DNA of 64,000 nucleotides, taken from contig NC_018645.1 of the NCBI RefSeq assembly GCF_000307105.1, forward strand, positions 1,748,578 to 1,812,577, read 5' to 3'. This stretch comes from Desulfobacula toluolica Tol2 (lineage in GTDB: Bacteria; Desulfobacterota; Desulfobacteria; Desulfobacterales; Desulfobacteraceae). The notes under the pieces were generated by a model. That model saw nothing but the letters and a program-made list of their open reading frames with translations, ran no database searches and was not told where the DNA came from. Shown piece after piece: positions 50,297 through 60,200 of the stretch (position 1 is its first letter; the number at the start of each line of letters is the position of its first letter). The position numbers were made by a program, and so were the translations under genes.

Positions 50297-51925
50297 ATGG
50301 AAGGTGCAACATCTTTTTTTGAAACCCCTTCACCGGCAAGGTATAAGGGTGTGTGGTCCTGGCTGATCACAACTGATCACAAGCGCATTGGATTGATGTA
50401 TATGTTTTCAATCCTTTTCTGGTTTTTGCTGGCCGTCCTTTTGGGGGGGCTTCTTCGTCTGGAACTCATGTTTCCCGGTGAAACGGTTATAGGCTCTGAA
50501 ATATACAATTCAATGTTTACCCTTCACGGGGTTATCATGATTTTTCTGTTCATCATTCCTGGTATACCTGCTATTTTTGGAAATTTTTTTTTGCCCATGC
50601 AGATCGGAACTGATGACGTTTTTTTTCCAAAACTGAATCTTTTGTCCTGGTATCTGTATATGAGCGGCGGGGCCATTGCCATCATATCTCTTTTTTCAGA
50701 CGGATTTGCCGACACTGGATGGACCTTTTATGTGCCGTTCTCCATTTCAACCAACACCAATGTTTCCACGGCGGTTTTTGCCGCATTTGTCCTGGGGATG
50801 GCCTCCATGCTAACGGGCTTGAATTTTATCACCACAGTACACAAGATGAAAAGAAAAGATATGGGCTGGATGCAGATCCCTTTGTTCACCTGGACCTTGT
50901 ATGCCACATCCTGGGTTCAGCTGCTGGCAACGCCCGTGGTTTCCATCACACTGTTGCTGGTAATCATTGAACGTTATGTCGGAGTAGGGCTTTTTGATCC
51001 GTCCAGGGGAGGGGACCCGATTTTATACCAGCACCTGTTCTGGATGTATTCCCATCCGGCTGTTTATATCATGATCCTGCCTGGTATGGGGGTTATCTCG
51101 GAAATTATTCCCGTGTTTTCACGCAAATCCATATTCGGATACAAAGCCATTGTGGCTTCCTCCATGGCCATTGCCATTGCAGGCTCCCTTGTCTGGGCTC
51201 ATCATATGTATACCAGCGGGATGAGCGATACGGCTATTTTCGTATTTTCTCTGCTGACTTTTGTGGTGGCAATCCCTTCGGCCATCAAGGTGTTTTCATG
51301 GGTGTCCACCCTGTATAAAGGTTCGATACAGATGGCACCGCCCCTGTTTTTAGCCTTATGCTTTATTTATCTGTTTTCAGTGGGCGGGTTGACCGGCCTT
51401 GTCCTGGGAGCCGCCGGAACAGATATTCATGTCCATGATACCCATTTTGTGGTGGCCCATTTCCATTTCACCATGTTCGGCGGAACCGGGTTTGCATTTT
51501 TCGCAGCACTGCATTATTGGTGGCCCAAAATGTTCGGGCGCATGTATGATTTTAAACGGGCCTATATCGGTGCCATCCTTGTTACGGGCGGGTTTGTGCT
51601 TCACTATGTGCCCATGTTCATTCTGGGGCTGCAGGGAATGCCCAGGCGCTATTTTGATTATCTGCCGCAATATGCAACCGGTAATTTTTTTGCAGGATTT
51701 GGTGCTTTTTTCATGATTATCGGGATCTTTTTAATGATGACCAACCTGATGCTTTCCTTTAGAAAACAACGGGATGCGGTTTCTGATCCATGGGGAGGCA
51801 CAACTCTTGAGTGGCAGACACCCTCTCCGCCGCCGCTTCATAACTTTATAACAGAACCCGAGGTGTTGGCTTACCCCTATGATTTTACAGGGGTTGTGGA
51901 ACGATATGCCTCCCAAAAAAAATGA
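50297..51925 (+). CDS. Cytochrome c oxidase subunit I, A2 type
   Basis: 542 residues with 12 membrane segments. Low-spin heme ligand in FTLHGVIM; CuB and cross-link region WMYSHPAVYIM, CuB pair WAHHMYTSGM, and HDTHFVVAHFHFTM with the heme a3 and low-spin histidines. The YSHPxVY form, without the glutamate of HPEVY, marks the A2 subfamily (Rhodothermus/Thermus type). It reduces oxygen to water and pumps protons. It lies 17 bp after the SCO gene. Confidence 0.96.
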   Translation: MEGATSFFETPSPARYKGVWSWLITTDHKRIGLMYMFSILFWFLLAVLLGGLLRLELMFPGETVIGSEIYNSMFTLHGVIMIFLFIIPGIPAIFGNFFLPMQIGTDDVFFPKLNLLSWYLYMSGGAIAIISLFSDGFADTGWTFYVPFSISTNTNVSTAVFAAFVLGMASMLTGLNFITTVHKMKRKDMGWMQIPLFTWTLYATSWVQLLATPVVSITLLLVIIERYVGVGLFDPSRGGDPILYQHLFWMYSHPAVYIMILPGMGVISEIIPVFSRKSIFGYKAIVASSMAIAIAGSLVWAHHMYTSGMSDTAIFVFSLLTFVVAIPSAIKVFSWVSTLYKGSIQMAPPLFLALCFIYLFSVGGLTGLVLGAAGTDIHVHDTHFVVAHFHFTMFGGTGFAFFAALHYWWPKMFGRMYDFKRAYIGAILVTGGFVLHYVPMFILGLQGMPRRYFDYLPQYATGNFFAGFGAFFMIIGIFLMMTNLMLSFRKQRDAVSDPWGGTTLEWQTPSPPPLHNFITEPEVLAYPYDFTGVVERYASQKK

Positions 51926-51965
51926 AAAGAATGAAAAAAATGAAATGAAAAATAAAGGAGCATAA

Positions 51966-52562
51966 ATGTCCTCTTCTCTTGATGAATCCGGTAAAAAGAT
52001 GGGCATGTGGCTTTTTCTTTATACGGAGATCATCCTTTTTGGCGGCCTTTTTGTTCTGTATGCCGTATATTTTGCAAGGTACACCAGTGATTTTGTGGAT
52101 GGCGGCAAAGAATTGAACCGCCTTTTCGGCGTTGTAAATACCGTCATTTTGCTGGTTTCAAGTTTTGCCGTGGCAGCATCCATTACGGCGATTCAAAAAA
52201 AAGAAAAAAAATGGGTCATGGCCGGGATTTTGACGGCCCTTTTGTGCGGCCTTGTATTTCTGGTCAACAAGTATTTTGAATGGAGTCACAAAATAGAATA
52301 TGGAATTTTTCCCAATTCGGAAAAATTGGTGGATGGTCCTCCCGGTCAGAATATGTTTTTCGGGCTTTATTATGTGATAACAGGGCTGCACGGTGTTCAT
52401 ATTGTTATCGGCATGAGCCTTTTGTTGATCAGCCTTGTGCTGGTTATGAGAGAGAAAATTACTCATGACCGGTTTGCCATGCTTGAAAATTCAGGGCTTT
52501 ACTGGCATCTGGTGGATTTGATCTGGATTTTTATTTTTCCTTTATTTTATTTGGTGATTTAG
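51966..52562 (+). CDS. Cytochrome c oxidase subunit III
   Basis: 198 residues with five membrane segments. MGMWLFLYTEIILFGGLF at the N-terminus and GLHGVHIVIGM in the middle are family signatures, and the end WHLVDLIWIFIFPLFYL is canonical. It stabilises subunit I. AAAGGAG precedes the start. Confidence 0.93.
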   Translation: MSSSLDESGKKMGMWLFLYTEIILFGGLFVLYAVYFARYTSDFVDGGKELNRLFGVVNTVILLVSSFAVAASITAIQKKEKKWVMAGILTALLCGLVFLVNKYFEWSHKIEYGIFPNSEKLVDGPPGQNMFFGLYYVITGLHGVHIVIGMSLLLISLVLVMREKITHDRFAMLENSGLYWHLVDLIWIFIFPLFYLVI

Positions 52563-52580
52563 GAAGCGATTATGACGTTT

Positions 52581-52661
52581 TATATGAAAGAACTTATAAT
52601 CTGTTGGAATCAATCTCTTTCATCTCTTGTTGTGGCAGATCAATCTGACATGGCCGTTATT
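52581..52661 (-). repeat. Dispersed palindromic repeat, copy c
   Basis: On the - strand it reads AATAACGGCCATGTCAGATT ... GAAAGAGATTGATTCC ... AAGTTCTTTC, homologous to copy b over about 80 bases, in the opposite orientation. It lies between subunit III and subunit IV genes, inside the operon. Confidence 0.65.
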
Positions 52662-52686
52662 TGGAAGATTATACAGGAGACAGTCC

Positions 52687-52974
52687 ATGGAAAATAAACC
52701 GTTACAGCATTTTTTTGAATATAAAACGCTTTTTAATGTTCTTCTGGTATTATTGATGTTTACCGGTATCACTGTGGCCGTGTCTTTTATGGATCTGGGA
52801 AAGCTCAATGTCTGGATCACCCTTTTGATTGCATCCGTCAAAGCGTCCTTTGTGCTGCTTTTTTTCATGCACATGAAATTTGAAGGCAGGGTACTTTTAC
52901 TTTCTTTTCTCGGAACTATTTTTTTTCTCGGCATCATGATCAGTTTTACATTCTGGGATGTTGCATTCAGATGA
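52687..52974 (+). CDS. Cytochrome c oxidase subunit IV family protein
   Basis: 95 residues from ATG 52687 (AGGAGA upstream; the longer frame from 52627 starts within a repeat). Three membrane segments; VWITLLIASVKASFVLLFFM is the typical COX4_pro segment. Small accessory subunit. The subunit II start follows within 8 bp. Confidence 0.85.
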   Translation: MENKPLQHFFEYKTLFNVLLVLLMFTGITVAVSFMDLGKLNVWITLLIASVKASFVLLFFMHMKFEGRVLLLSFLGTIFFLGIMISFTFWDVAFR

Positions 52975-52981
52975 GGTGGAG

Positions 52982-53593
52982 ATGAATGATATTGTAAATC
53001 CGGTTGCTTTGGTGGACCGGTCTTTTTATTTTATTATCGGTTTTTCGTTTGTTTTTTTGTTTGCCATCACCCTTGTGATGATCTGGTTTGTGATCCGGTA
53101 TCGGCGCAGCAAACATCCAAGCCCGTCGGATATTCGTGGAAATCTGCTCTTGGAAACGGTCTGGATTGTCCTGCCTACCATTATCGCACTGTCCATGTTT
53201 GTGTCCGGGTGGAGATCCTATACCGGCTTGAGAAATGTTCCCGAAGGCGCCCTTGAAATAGAAGTGATCGGCCAGTCATTTTCATGGCTGTTTTATTATC
53301 CCAACGACAAAGAGACGGAAAGCGAAATCGTGGTGCCGGTGAACACGCCCGTGAAATTAAACATTACCTCGGCTGATGTGATCCACAGCATTTTTATTCC
53401 CGCCTTCAGGGTCAAGGTGGATGCGGTGAAAGGTCTTTATACCTATGCCTGGTTTCTGCCGGAAAAGACAGGGGAATACTTTTTCCAGTGTACCGAGTTT
53501 TGCGGCACGGGCCATTCCGACATGACAGGGGTGGTCCGTGTGGTTTCTCAAGAAGAATATGAAAAATGGGTCAACCAGGAAGATGAGTGGTAA
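52982..53593 (+). CDS. Cytochrome c oxidase subunit II with CuA site
   Basis: 203 residues from ATG 52982 (GGTGGAG upstream). Two membrane segments (residues 14-38 and 62-80), then the cupredoxin domain. The CuA ligands are all present: His in DVIHSIFIP and CTEFCGTGHSDM (two Cys, His, Met). So electrons come from a cytochrome c or a similar donor rather than quinol. No cytochrome c domain is fused. It overlaps cyoE by 11 bp. Confidence 0.95.
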   Translation: MNDIVNPVALVDRSFYFIIGFSFVFLFAITLVMIWFVIRYRRSKHPSPSDIRGNLLLETVWIVLPTIIALSMFVSGWRSYTGLRNVPEGALEIEVIGQSFSWLFYYPNDKETESEIVVPVNTPVKLNITSADVIHSIFIPAFRVKVDAVKGLYTYAWFLPEKTGEYFFQCTEFCGTGHSDMTGVVRVVSQEEYEKWVNQEDEW

Positions 53594-54503
53594 CAAAACC
53601 GACCTGGTGGTGCAGGCAGGGGGTTCAGGTTCAGTTCAAGCGATAACGCATTACCTGGAATTGTTTAAACTGCATCTGTGTCTCTATATCGGTCTTTCCG
53701 CCGTGTTCGGCCATGTTATGGCCTGTCAAAGTTTTTCTTTTGAGTCGCTTTTGGTAGGCATTTTAGTGCTGGTACTGGCCTGTGGATCTGCTGTTTTGAA
53801 CAATATCCAGGACAGGGTGTATGATGGATTTTTTTTCAGAACACGCCACAGAAGCCTGCCCCAAAAAAAAGTACCCGTTTTTCATGCAGCAGTTATTGCC
53901 ATAGTGATGATCTGGTGCGGGCTTTTTGGGCTTTTGCTGTTTACAGGACTTTTTTGTTTTTTCTGGGGGGGCATGGCATTGATCGCTTACAATGGCCTTT
54001 ATACCCCTTTAAAAAAACAATCTTTGCTGGCTATTGTTCCCGGAACCCTGTGCGGCATGCTTCCGCTGCTGATCGGATGGGCTGCCGCAGGAAAGCCTTT
54101 GTCTGATCCCCATATCCTGATGATCATGGTGGTTATGGGACTATGGCAGATACCTCATTTTTTCATCATTCTGTTAAAAACCAAACCGTCCCCATCCGGA
54201 ATGGCCGGTTACAACCGGTTCCCCTGTTTTACAAAAATCTTTTCTCCAAACGAAATAAAGCTGCAAATCCTGATCTGGACAAGCCTCTACAGCCTTGCAA
54301 TCCTGCTGTTTTTGCTGAACGGCTCCATAAAAAATCCTTTGTTATCAAATCTTTCCGGGTTGAATGCCGTTATGATTCCTTTTCTTGTTTCAATAATGGT
54401 AATTAAATCCGGCAAATGGAATCTGCCGTTTGCCTTTGTCTCCATTAATCTGTCTGTGCTTTTTTTTATGGGTGCAGGAATTTTTGATAATTGTCTGCTG
54501 TGA
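53583..54503 (+). CDS. cyoE: Protoheme IX farnesyltransferase
   Basis: 306 residues from ATG 53583, inside the subunit II tail. UbiA-family prenyltransferase with nine or so membrane segments; NNIQDRVYD is the first prenyl-diphosphate motif and RHRSLPQKKV, YTPLKKQ, QIPHFF match CyoE/CtaB. It makes heme O from heme B. No heme A synthase (CtaA) gene is in the window, so the oxidase may use heme O, or ctaA lies elsewhere. Confidence 0.9.
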   Translation: MSGNKTDLVVQAGGSGSVQAITHYLELFKLHLCLYIGLSAVFGHVMACQSFSFESLLVGILVLVLACGSAVLNNIQDRVYDGFFFRTRHRSLPQKKVPVFHAAVIAIVMIWCGLFGLLLFTGLFCFFWGGMALIAYNGLYTPLKKQSLLAIVPGTLCGMLPLLIGWAAAGKPLSDPHILMIMVVMGLWQIPHFFIILLKTKPSPSGMAGYNRFPCFTKIFSPNEIKLQILIWTSLYSLAILLFLLNGSIKNPLLSNLSGLNAVMIPFLVSIMVIKSGKWNLPFAFVSINLSVLFFMGAGIFDNCLL

Positions 54504-54597
54504 CAAGTGCAGTGTGTCCTTTCGGTTGGCCTGCGTGAATTAATTTTAACAGGATGATAAATTTCGGTTCTAAACTTTATTATACGAGGAGGAACCG

Positions 54598-54996
54598 ATG
54601 AAACCAGCGACATCATCAACCACAGATTCTGCACTGGAAGAAGTCAGACAACAGTTCAGTGAATGGCGCAGGACAAAAATTGGCAGAGGACGTATCCCGG
54701 AATTTTTATGGCAGTCAGCCATAGGTCTGTTTAATACCGGAGGGTACAGCCTGCATAAAATTTCCAAAACATTAAGATTGAACCACACAGATTTTAAAAA
54801 ACATGTAAACAAAAACCTTGCCGTCCCACAAGAAAAGACACCTGCCTTTATTGAGCTGGAACCGCCGGTATCTGATTCAGAATGTGTCATAGAGATGGAA
54901 AATATTTCCGGATCAAAGATGAGTATGTGCTTTCGGGGAAAGCCTGATCCGAATTTGATTGAACTGGGCAAATCCTTCTGGAGGAAACCGGCATGA
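54598..54996 (+). CDS. IS66 accessory protein TnpA-like (OrfA)
   Basis: 132 residues with EVRQQFSEWRRTKIGRGRIP near the start and a helix-turn-helix region (GGYSLHKISKTLRLNHTDFKK). This pattern is typical of the first ORF of IS66 elements. GAGGAGGAA precedes the ATG. Its stop overlaps the tnpB start (ATGA). Confidence 0.82.
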   Translation: MKPATSSTTDSALEEVRQQFSEWRRTKIGRGRIPEFLWQSAIGLFNTGGYSLHKISKTLRLNHTDFKKHVNKNLAVPQEKTPAFIELEPPVSDSECVIEMENISGSKMSMCFRGKPDPNLIELGKSFWRKPA

Positions 54997-55073
54997 TTCA
55001 GGTCACCCCTCATATGAGGATATTTTTAGCCGTGGAACCGGTAGATTTCAGAAAAGGCATTGACACCTTTTAA
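54993..55073 (+). pseudogene. IS66 accessory protein TnpB, truncated to 26 codons
   Basis: MIQVTPHMRIFLAVEPVDFR then KGIDTF and TAA. It matches the first fifth of the usual 115-residue TnpB (VEPVDFRKGIDG...). The rest is missing; the 190 bp up to tnpC shows no further homology that I can see. The element may need TnpB from another copy to move. Confidence 0.85.
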
Positions 55074-55269
55074 TACCCAGACAGCTCCCATGTGGAGAAA
55101 AATTCCAGCATAATTTTTTTATTCAATCTGGATTTTTTTGCATACGCTTCAATTGAAAGTGTGCTATATGCAGTTGTCATGGAAAACGACAGCATACTTA
55201 CATACTGTGGCAAAAATGTAATAAAAAAGATATTGGGTTTACCACACCCATCAACGGAATGACTTGGTC

Positions 55270-56892
55270 ATGAAAAAGATCCAGTTAACTCAGGAGGAGG
55301 TTGATGCCCTTTTGGAAAGGGTAAAGGCTAATAATCTCACCAACGGAGATTATGATATCATTAAATCCATGGCTGATGCTGTCACGATTTTAAGCCAGGC
55401 TCTTAATAAAAAAGCAACCTCTATAAAACGGCTGTTGACCATGCTGTTTGGTGCAAAGACTGAAAAAAAGGATAAGGTGTTGAAAAACACCACCACTACG
55501 AATAACAATAACACCACCGCCAACAATAATGATAAATCTAAAAAGGGTACTGCACCAAAACCCGGTTCAAATCAGAAAAAAGCGGGACATGGCCGAATAC
55601 CGGCTTGTGACTACACAGGAGCCGACAGGGTCTCCATATCCCATGATAAGCTCAAGCACAAAGATCCATGTCCCTTATGTCCAAATGGTAAACTTTACAA
55701 AATCAAAGATCCCGGTGTTGCGATCAGGATAAACGGTCAGGCACCCTTGAATGCAACCGTGTATGAACTGGAGAAACTGCGCTGTAACCTGTGTGGAGAA
55801 GTCTTTACAGCAGCAGCTCCGGATAACACCACCGGAAAACAGTATGATGAAACTGCCAAAGCCATGATCGCCCTTTTAAAGTACAGCTGCGGTTTTCCCT
55901 GGTACCGCCTGGCAGGTCTTCAGAAAAGCCTGGGTATTCCTGTTCCGGCATCCATCCTGTGGGAAAATGCAGAATCATCAGCAGACCACATCTATCCTGC
56001 ATTTGATGAACTCATGCGGCAAGCGGCCCAGGGCAACGTCTTCCACAATGATGACACCACCATGAAAATCCTGGATTTGATCAAGGAAAACCAGTTTTTG
56101 GATAAAAAGGAACGTACTGGAATTTTTACCTCCGGCATCATCTCAGTTTTAGATGATGATAAACGGATCGCCCTTTTTTTCACGGGCCGCTGCCATGCCG
56201 GTGAAAATATTGCATCCCTTTATGACCTGAGGAATAAAGAAAAGCCTCCACCGCTTCAGATGTGCGATACCCTCTCCAGGAACATGTCTTCCGAGTTTAA
56301 AATTATTCTCATCCATTGCATGGTCCATGCCCGCCGAAATTTTGTCGATGTGGTGACAGCCTTTCCGGATGAATGCCGTCATGTCATTGAAATCCTGGCC
56401 AAGGTCTATGAAACTGATGCCATTGCAAAAACCGAACGGATGAGCCCGGAAGAGCGGCTGACATATCACCAGACTCACAGCGGTCCCAAAATGAAAGCGT
56501 TACGAACTTGGCTGGACAAGCAGATTAATGAAAAGCTGGTTGAACCCAATTCCGGTATAGGCAATGCCATTGCCTATATGCGAAAACACTGGACAGAACT
56601 CACCCAATTTCTAAGGGTTCCCGGCGCACCGCTTGATAATAATATCTGCGAACAGGCCTTGAAACGCAGTATTCTTAACCGAAAAAATGCTCTGTTTTAC
56701 AAAACTCAGCACGGAGCTTACATCGGAGATATGTTCATGAGCCTTATTCATACCTGCAGTTTAATGAAGGTCAATCCCTTTAATTATCTGGTGGCCCTTC
56801 AAAAATATTCTGCCCGGGTGTTTAAAAATCCCTCCCAATGGATGCCCTGGAACTATGAGACAGCTGCAACTCTTGCGGCACAGTCGGCCTGA
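55270..56892 (+). CDS. IS66 transposase TnpC
   Basis: 540 residues from ATG 55270 (TTG 55264 is less likely). An N-terminal helical part is followed by an Asn/Thr/Lys-rich linker (about 76-100), a zinc finger (CPLCPNGKLYKI, LRCNLCGEVF) and the DDE core: FHNDDTTMKIL, IHCMVHARRNFVDV, and the C-terminal APLDNNICEQALKRSILNRKN with the glutamate. Intact. Confidence 0.92.
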   Translation: MKKIQLTQEEVDALLERVKANNLTNGDYDIIKSMADAVTILSQALNKKATSIKRLLTMLFGAKTEKKDKVLKNTTTTNNNNTTANNNDKSKKGTAPKPGSNQKKAGHGRIPACDYTGADRVSISHDKLKHKDPCPLCPNGKLYKIKDPGVAIRINGQAPLNATVYELEKLRCNLCGEVFTAAAPDNTTGKQYDETAKAMIALLKYSCGFPWYRLAGLQKSLGIPVPASILWENAESSADHIYPAFDELMRQAAQGNVFHNDDTTMKILDLIKENQFLDKKERTGIFTSGIISVLDDDKRIALFFTGRCHAGENIASLYDLRNKEKPPPLQMCDTLSRNMSSEFKIILIHCMVHARRNFVDVVTAFPDECRHVIEILAKVYETDAIAKTERMSPEERLTYHQTHSGPKMKALRTWLDKQINEKLVEPNSGIGNAIAYMRKHWTELTQFLRVPGAPLDNNICEQALKRSILNRKNALFYKTQHGAYIGDMFMSLIHTCSLMKVNPFNYLVALQKYSARVFKNPSQWMPWNYETAATLAAQSA

Positions 56893-57185
56893 ATTCACCT
56901 GGTTTCTAATCAATTTGGGGTTCATGGTTCACAGCTTCTGGACAAATTCATGCTGAAGGTCATGCTGTATTTAGAACCATTGGTAACATACCCGTAAATA
57001 AATTTCACGCAGGCTCACCGAAAGGACACTGTGTAATGTGATGAGGGAAAGTCGGAGCCACTGCACTCATCCGTGCAATGGTATAAATTTAAACAAATGC
57101 TTTAATTTCTGCAAATAAATAAGATGTCCCCGGAATTTAATGGGGCTTGCTTTAAGGGATGAGGAGGGTGTTGAAAATTGGCCGC

Positions 57186-57234
57186 AGGATAGTAAGACGC
57201 TTTTTGTCAAGATCAAAAAGCGTCTTACTATCCT
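57186..57234. terminator. Long perfect hairpin at the 3' end of the autotransporter gene
   Basis: A 21 bp perfect stem (57186-57206 with 57214-57234), containing TAAGACGCTTTTTG, and a 7-base loop. On the + strand it is followed by CTTTTTCT. It lies 50 bp after the autotransporter stop on the - strand, where the T run is poor, so its main direction is uncertain. It separates the IS66 side from the autotransporter. The 150 bp before it shows nothing else. Confidence 0.7.
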
Positions 57235-57283
57235 TTTTCTAAGGCCGCTTGGGTGAGTTCCGCGGCGTAAAATATGGTCTCGA

Positions 57284-60200
57284 TTAAAACTCCCACTGCA
57301 CCCCGGCAAAGAACGATTGGGCGTTGGAATCGGATCGGCCCACCTCGGCGTTGAAGTCGAGCGCCACCCGATAATGCTTATCGCTGATGATGTCTATGCC
57401 CGTACCCACCACGGCGAAATCATCGTCGGACGCGTCGGTTCGAATATGCAAGGCTGCTCCGGTTTGGCCGAGATCGGCAGCGAGGGGTCGACTACCATCG
57501 GCAAATTCGTGCTTGTAGGCAGCGTAGAGTTGGGGGATGATGTTGACCGGGCCGTGGTTGAGCACTGCAGCAATTTTTAAGCCCACGCTCGATTGCAGGG
57601 AGTCGACCTCCTGCGAGTCCACATTCAGGTCCAGCTCCCCGGCGCCGCTTTCGCTGAAGCCGTTCATCCACAGGTGGGAGTAAGCCAGGGAGACCATCGG
57701 GGTGAATACCGCGGACCTGAATTTGAAATCATAGCCCACCTCCCCGTAGGTGTTGATCTGGTGCCCGGAGGTTGTGCTGTTTGCCGTGCGGTACAGGTCG
57801 CCGAAACGCATTTTTCTTTCCATGCTGAAAAAGTTCAAGGCGTAACCCAGTGAGCCGTATGCGTAAAACGATTCCGGCATATAGGCCGCATAGACCGACA
57901 GGGGAAAAACGTCGGCCTCAATGTCGCCGCCGTTTTCCGTGAAACGCGATCCGGTATGACCGTATTCGGCCGACACGCCCAGGAGCAGGTCGTCCTGCAG
58001 CCAGCGGTAGACGCCCGTGTTGAAGCCGACGGTGGAATAGTCAAACCCTGTCCGGTTCACCGTTGAATCCCGTGACCCCAGGGTCAGGAACGGATAGATG
58101 TAAAAGCCACTTTGATTGCCGGGGTCCTGCGGTGATTTCTCTCCGGCCAGTCCGGCAAGACGCGATGCATCAAAAGCCTGAGTCAGACCTTCGGACTGAC
58201 GGGCGATCACGGCAAGGGACGACCGCGTGCTGCCCGGCGCTGCGGTCTGCGGGCCGCCGAAACGCAACTCCTTGATCTCGCGGGCCTGGCGGAGCATCTG
58301 GAAGGCGGCTCCGGCAAGGGCGAGCGTGGCGGGCGCCTCTGCTTTTTCCGGCGATATCTGCTTGAAGGCGTTCCTGACGCTTCCGCTGTCGGGAAGATAG
58401 TCAATCGCGTTCAGGACGCTGTCCAGATCGCCGTTGGCAACCCAGGACCACTCATCAAGCACAGCTGCGATTGCCTGCTGATTGTCGTTTAACCCCAGTT
58501 CGGGATTTGTATAGGAGCGCTTCACAAAAAGGTCGACGCTGTTGGGAAGATACCGGGTCTCCCAGGACAGGGTGGGGGTGAATTGCTGATCGACAATCCG
58601 ACTGAAAGTCCCGGAAATGCCACCGTCGGCGGTGACGATCCCGGAGAATACATGATTGCAGCGGGGTTTGAAGCCGTCATAGGCGACGGGGGCCAGAGCG
58701 CCATCCAGAACGGCGGTGCCGGGGGTGCCGTCGACGACAATTCGGTCATAGACGTCGGGAGAGAAGAGTTCCGTGACCAGAATACCCAGGTGGGATTGCT
58801 TGTAACTGCCGGTTACGGAGAGGTCGCCGGGAGAATTGCCGGGATTGATCGTGCCGTGGTTTGTTAAGTTGCCGGGAAAACTTCTCCCGTTTAACGTGCC
58901 CATTTCGGAGTTGATGAAAGTGCTTTCGTCTCCCTCGATCAGTGCCCCGTAGGAGGTGATGGTTCCGGAATTCAGAATCTGGTTCTGAATTCCTCCGCTC
59001 AGGCGAATGGGCGCCGTGCCGTCGGGCGCGCCCACCAGTGTGCCGCCGGGCATATTACTGATTAATATGAAACTTTCTCCGGATTGGCCGCTGCTTTCGG
59101 CATAGATCGCATGTGCTCCGGTCCCTGAAACCGTTATGGTGCCGCTGTTTGTTACACCCACCGTGAAGCCGTGGCCGGTGCCGCCGGCGCTCTGAGCGAA
59201 AATGCCGTGGGCATAGGCGCCGGTGGTGGTAACGGTGCCGGAATTGGTGAGGTGGAGGGCTTCGCCAGATCCCGCGCCTCCGGCGCTGCCGGCAGCGCCG
59301 GAAGCGGCATTCAGACCACCGCCGCCACCGATGCTCTGGGCGAAGATGCCACAGGCCCCGCTGCCGCTGGTGGAGACCTGGCCGGAATTGTCAATGGTTA
59401 CCGTGTCTCCATTCCCTGTATTGCTGCCGTCGCCTTCCGGCATGGTCGTCTGGAGTCCGCTGACGGCGAATGCATCGGATGCGGAGGCAAAACCACCACC
59501 GCCGCCGATGCTCTGGGCGATGATGCCGTAACCGCCGTCACCGCTCGTCGTGATCGGTTTTTGATTGGTGACCGCTACTGGCAGGCCGTCGCCCGATGCC
59601 GAGGTGGGCCTCCACAGGGGCGTCACTCCATGATACCATGGGTTCGCTACTGGCAGGCCGTCGCCCAATGGCGAGGTGGACCCGCCGATGGTTATGCCGC
59701 TCGTGGATGCGAGCGCATCATTGCTCCCCAGGCCGCCGCCGCCGCCGATACTCTGGGCCAATACGCCGCAGGAGCCGATACCTGCAACCGATATGACACC
59801 GTTGTTCATGACGCTGACGGAATCGCCGTCGCCGCTGCTGCCCCGACCGCCAAGGGTGAGGGCGGCATCGGTCGACTGTACGCTCCCGGTGACGCCGACC
59901 CAGCCGATCCCGCCGCCGCCGCCGATACTCTGGGCGATAATGCCGGAAGCACGATTCCCCTTGGTGTTGATCAAGCCGTTGTTCACCACGGAAGCGCTAT
60001 AGCCCTTGCCGCTTCCAGTCCCGGCAGCACCCAATAAGACACTTGTTGAGGATCCACCGCTCATGTCTCCATTTATGTTAACCCCGGTGACGCCTCCCCC
60101 CGCCCCGATACTTTGGGCCAGGATTCCGGTCGCGTCATCCCCTTTAGTATAAATACGGGAAGCGCTTGTCACATTTACATTTCCTCCGTCGCCGCTGGCA

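Larger units (their letters stand above)
54510..57031 (+). mobile_element. IS66-family insertion sequence (about 2.5 kb), tnpB truncated
   Basis: Ends are inverted copies: left CAGTGTGTCCTTTCGGTTGG and right, on the complement, CAGTGTCCTTTCGGTGAGCC, both continuing into CCTGCGTGAA. It holds a TnpA-like gene, a stump of tnpB and a full TnpC transposase. No clear 8 bp target duplication was found. It lies between cyoE and the autotransporter. Confidence 0.8.
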
